Assembly (NCBI GenBank): GCA_038239365.1
Contig: JBBSEU010000117.1
Span: 1-16,057 of the forward strand
Source: JBBRMW01 sp038239365
GTDB taxonomy: Bacteria > Chloroflexota > Anaerolineae > Aggregatilineales > UBA2796
Length of the DNA: 16,057 bases
Direction of reading: 5' to 3'
Part shown: positions 14,110-16,057 of the stretch, piece by piece
Position numbering within the stretch: position 1 is the first letter of the stretch
How the letters are laid out: each line of letters starts with the position of its first letter
Position numbers and translations under genes: made by a program
The notes under the pieces: generated by a model
What the model was told of the DNA's origin: nothing
Database searches by the model: none
What the model saw: the letters and a program-made list of their open reading frames with translations, nothing else

Positions 14110-15318
14110 ATGTTGAAAACATCACTCCGTTCGTTGTGTATGATCGTGACGCTGCTGGCGATGGCAGTAGTCGGCTTCGTGGCCGCCCCGCCCGCCCGTG
14201 CCGCTGATGATCTGGTCGTCGGCTTTGTGCTGGTTGGCCCCCAGCAAGATAAAGGTTGGAGCGAAGCACATTATCGTGCCAGCGAATACCTCAAAGCCAA
14301 AGTCCCAGGCGTCAAGACGATCATTCTGGACAAGCTCAACCCGGCTGATCGGCCAAATGTGACGCTGGAACAGATCGTCGAGAACATGAAAGAAGAAGGC
14401 GCGAAGCTGATCTTCACCACCTCTGACGATTTCAAGGTTGATACGCTCACCGTCGCTAAGAAATTCCCGGACATCACCTTCATCAATGTGTCGGGCGATG
14501 ATGTGCTGACCGGTGCTGCGCCCGCCAATGAAGGCAACGTCATGGGGCGCATGGAGCCGATGAAGATGATCGCGGGTTGTGCGGCGGCATTGACCACCCA
14601 GACCAAGAGCATCGCCTATTTGGGGCCATTGATCAACGACGAAACGCGCCGTCTGGCTTCATCGGTTTATCTGGGCGCGAAATACTGCTACAAAACCTAT
14701 GTGAAGGGCGATCCAAAAGACCTGAAATTCGAGGTCAAATGGATCGGTTTCTGGTTCAATATCCCCGGCGTCACGCTTGACCCGACAGAAGTTGGCAACA
14801 GCTTCTACAACGGCGGCGCAGATGTGATCATTTCGGGCATCGACACGACGGAAGCGATTGTCGTGGCCGGGCAGCGTGCCGCGAAGGGCGAGAAGGTTTT
14901 CGCCATCCCCTACGATTACAAAGACGCCTGCACACAAGCGCCAAAAGCGTGCCTGGGTGTACCGTTCTTCAACTGGGGGCCATCCTATGTCAAGCTGGTC
15001 ACTGACTTCAAGGCGGGCAAGTACAAGTCATCCTGGGATTGGGTGGAACCCGATTGGAAAGACCTGAATAACGCCGATACCTCAGCCGTTGGCTTCCAGT
15101 ATGGCGATGCGCTGACCGCCGATCAAAAAGCCACACTCGATAAGTTCATAGCCGAATTGGGTTCGGGCAAACTGAATCTGTTCACCGGCCCGCTCAACTA
15201 TCAGGATGGCAGCGTCTACCTGAAAGACGGCGAAGCGGCCACTGATCAGCAGATTTGGTACTTGAAGCAGTTGCTCGAAGGCATGAAGGGCGATAGCCAG
15301 CCCCCTGCCAAGAAATAA
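14110..15318 (+). CDS. BMP-family (nucleoside-type) ABC transporter substrate-binding protein
   Basis: A 402-aa secreted protein of the basic membrane protein family (PF02608, PnrA/BmpA-like), which binds nucleosides or similar ligands for ABC import. A signal peptide covers residues 1-31 (hydrophobic core, then 'PPARA' before 'ADDL'). There is no lipobox cysteine at the cleavage site, so it seems not to be a lipoprotein. The mature part begins 'VVGFVLVGPQQDKGWSEAHY' (36-55), the family's ligand-loop hallmark; 'TTSDDF' (103-108), 'NVSGDD' (126-131), 'GRMEPMKMIAGCAA' (146-159), 'IISGIDTTEAIV' (240-251), and 'WGPSYVKLVTDFKAGKY' (289-305) follow. The ATG at 14110 has GGAG 9 nt upstream; a TTG at 14095 is less likely. 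No permease or ATPase gene follows before a strong terminator, so partners must be elsewhere. Confidence 0.92.
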   Translation: MLKTSLRSLCMIVTLLAMAVVGFVAAPPARAADDLVVGFVLVGPQQDKGWSEAHYRASEYLKAKVPGVKTIILDKLNPADRPNVTLEQIVENMKEEGAKLIFTTSDDFKVDTLTVAKKFPDITFINVSGDDVLTGAAPANEGNVMGRMEPMKMIAGCAAALTTQTKSIAYLGPLINDETRRLASSVYLGAKYCYKTYVKGDPKDLKFEVKWIGFWFNIPGVTLDPTEVGNSFYNGGADVIISGIDTTEAIVVAGQRAAKGEKVFAIPYDYKDACTQAPKACLGVPFFNWGPSYVKLVTDFKAGKYKSSWDWVEPDWKDLNNADTSAVGFQYGDALTADQKATLDKFIAELGSGKLNLFTGPLNYQDGSVYLKDGEAATDQQIWYLKQLLEGMKGDSQPPAKK

Positions 15319-15331
15319 ATTCTGAGCATCT

Positions 15332-15363
15332 TGCCCGGCATTAGAATGCCGGGCATACTTTTT
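15332..15363 (+). terminator. Rho-independent terminator after the BMP gene
   Basis: A perfect 10-bp GC-rich stem (15332-15341 with 15346-15355) with loop TAGA is followed by TAC and a run of five T (15359-15363). It starts 13 nt after the BMP stop codon. It is a textbook intrinsic terminator and isolates the BMP gene transcriptionally from the kinase gene behind it. Confidence 0.9.
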
Positions 15364-15394
15364 ATATCTGACCGAACGATAAAAGCAATATTCC

Positions 15395-16057
15395 TTGTTG
15401 CCAAATTATCTCGAAACCTGGCATTTATCCGATCCGCAACCGTTAGTAGAGACGGCAACCAGCCATGTTTACATGGTCACATCCGAGCAGACGCGCGTTA
15501 TCCTAAAATTGCTAACGCCCCTCGGTGAAAAAGATGAGAGCAAGGGAGCAATCGCCCTTCACCACTTCAATGGGCACGGCGCGGTTCGCTTATTACACCA
15601 TGATGCACATGCCCACCTTCTGGAATTCGCCGATGGTGAAGCTCTGACACCGCTTGTCAAAAACGGCAAGGATGAGGAAGCCACCACGATCATTGCCGAT
15701 GTGCTCAACCAGCTTCACAGCGCATCCAACGATCCCCTGCCCGATGGTCTGCCGACGCTCAAAAGATGGTTTCGCAGCTTGTTCCAACGCGCAGAACAGG
15801 ACAGAAGCAGTGGCATAGATTCAATTTATATGAGAGCCGCCCCAATTGCCGAAACACTGCTTGCCGATCCGCGTGATGTGCGCGTTTTGCATGGCGATAT
15901 TCACCACGAGAACATCCGGCACAAAGCAGATCGTGGTTGGCTGGCCTTTGATCCCAAGGGGCTGGTTGGCGAACGAACCTACGATACGGCCAATACGCTT
16001 TGCAATCCGCCCCACATGCCCGATCTGGTTGAAGATGAATCCCGTTTATTGCGAACC
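15395..16057 (+). CDS. Streptomycin 6-kinase-like (APH(6)/hydroxyurea-type) phosphotransferase, 3' partial
   Basis: An open frame of 221 codons reaches the window edge; relatives are about 270-280 aa, so some 50-60 residues are missing. It resembles StrB/APH(6) enzymes (Pfam APH_6_hur): 'YLETWHLSDPQPLVETATSH' near the start, 'TRVILKLL' with the probable ATP-binding Lys, 'GHGAVRLLHHDAHAHLLEF', 'LHSASNDPLP', 'RSLFQRAEQD', the catalytic 'HGDIHHEN' (166-173), and 'DPKGLVGE' (186-193) with the metal-binding Asp. Known members phosphorylate streptomycin or hydroxyurea. In an environmental genome the substrate may differ, so resistance should not be assumed. No ATG is available: an in-frame TAA ends at 15382, and the first plausible starts are TTG at 15395 or 15398, matching the family's N-terminus. 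No clear ribosome site or promoter was found between the terminator and this start. Confidence 0.82.
   Translation, partial: MLPNYLETWHLSDPQPLVETATSHVYMVTSEQTRVILKLLTPLGEKDESKGAIALHHFNGHGAVRLLHHDAHAHLLEFADGEALTPLVKNGKDEEATTIIADVLNQLHSASNDPLPDGLPTLKRWFRSLFQRAEQDRSSGIDSIYMRAAPIAETLLADPRDVRVLHGDIHHENIRHKADRGWLAFDPKGLVGERTYDTANTLCNPPHMPDLVEDESRLLRT

Overview
The window looks like a chromosomal segment of a moderately GC-rich environmental bacterium, most likely a member of the Chloroflexota (Anaerolineae-like). That placement is an inference. It rests on secreted proteins with Thr/Pro-rich low-complexity stretches, a priming sugar transferase with an unusual N-terminus, a glycolipid-binding-family protein (Pfam PF06475 type), and an exopolysaccharide locus with no visible outer-membrane export protein or tyrosine autokinase. 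No rRNA or tRNA gene, CRISPR array, insertion sequence or phage gene was seen.

Region 1 (1-9877, all minus strand, transcribed right to left) is one tightly packed exopolysaccharide operon of eight genes. In order of transcription they are: a priming sugar-phosphate transferase carrying a GGDEF-like domain; a membrane GT2 glycosyltransferase; a Wzx-type flippase; a small secreted protein of unknown function; a UDP-hexose 4-epimerase of the WbpP/GalE type; a Wzz-type chain-length protein that also carries a GGDEF-like domain; a Wzy/O-antigen-ligase family polymerase; and the N-terminus of a secreted, possibly BcsB-like protein that runs off the left edge. Two junctions overlap by 4 nt (ATGA and TTGA) and the remaining gaps are short. 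This is a nearly complete Wzx/Wzy pathway: prime, extend, flip, polymerise, control length. Its most striking property is that the first enzyme and the length regulator each carry a fused GGDEF-type domain whose signature is destroyed. This suggests a shared nucleotide-sensing or protein-docking control in place of the usual tyrosine kinase.

Region 2 (9878-10330) is a 450-nt gap, AT-rich in its middle, with a probable promoter for the exopolysaccharide operon and a hairpin that ends the next operon.

Region 3 (10331-13970, minus strand) is a second compact operon: a CBS-domain family II inorganic pyrophosphatase, a SAM methyltransferase, a PF06475-type protein and a double-SIS sugar-phosphate isomerase/deaminase, followed by the hairpin.

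Region 4 (13971-16057, plus strand) starts with a 139-nt divergent intergenic region containing a perfect 14-bp palindrome. It continues with a secreted BMP-family (nucleoside-type) solute-binding protein that has its own strong terminator. Last comes a gene for a streptomycin-6-kinase-like (APH(6)/StrB family) phosphotransferase that starts at a TTG codon and runs off the right edge.
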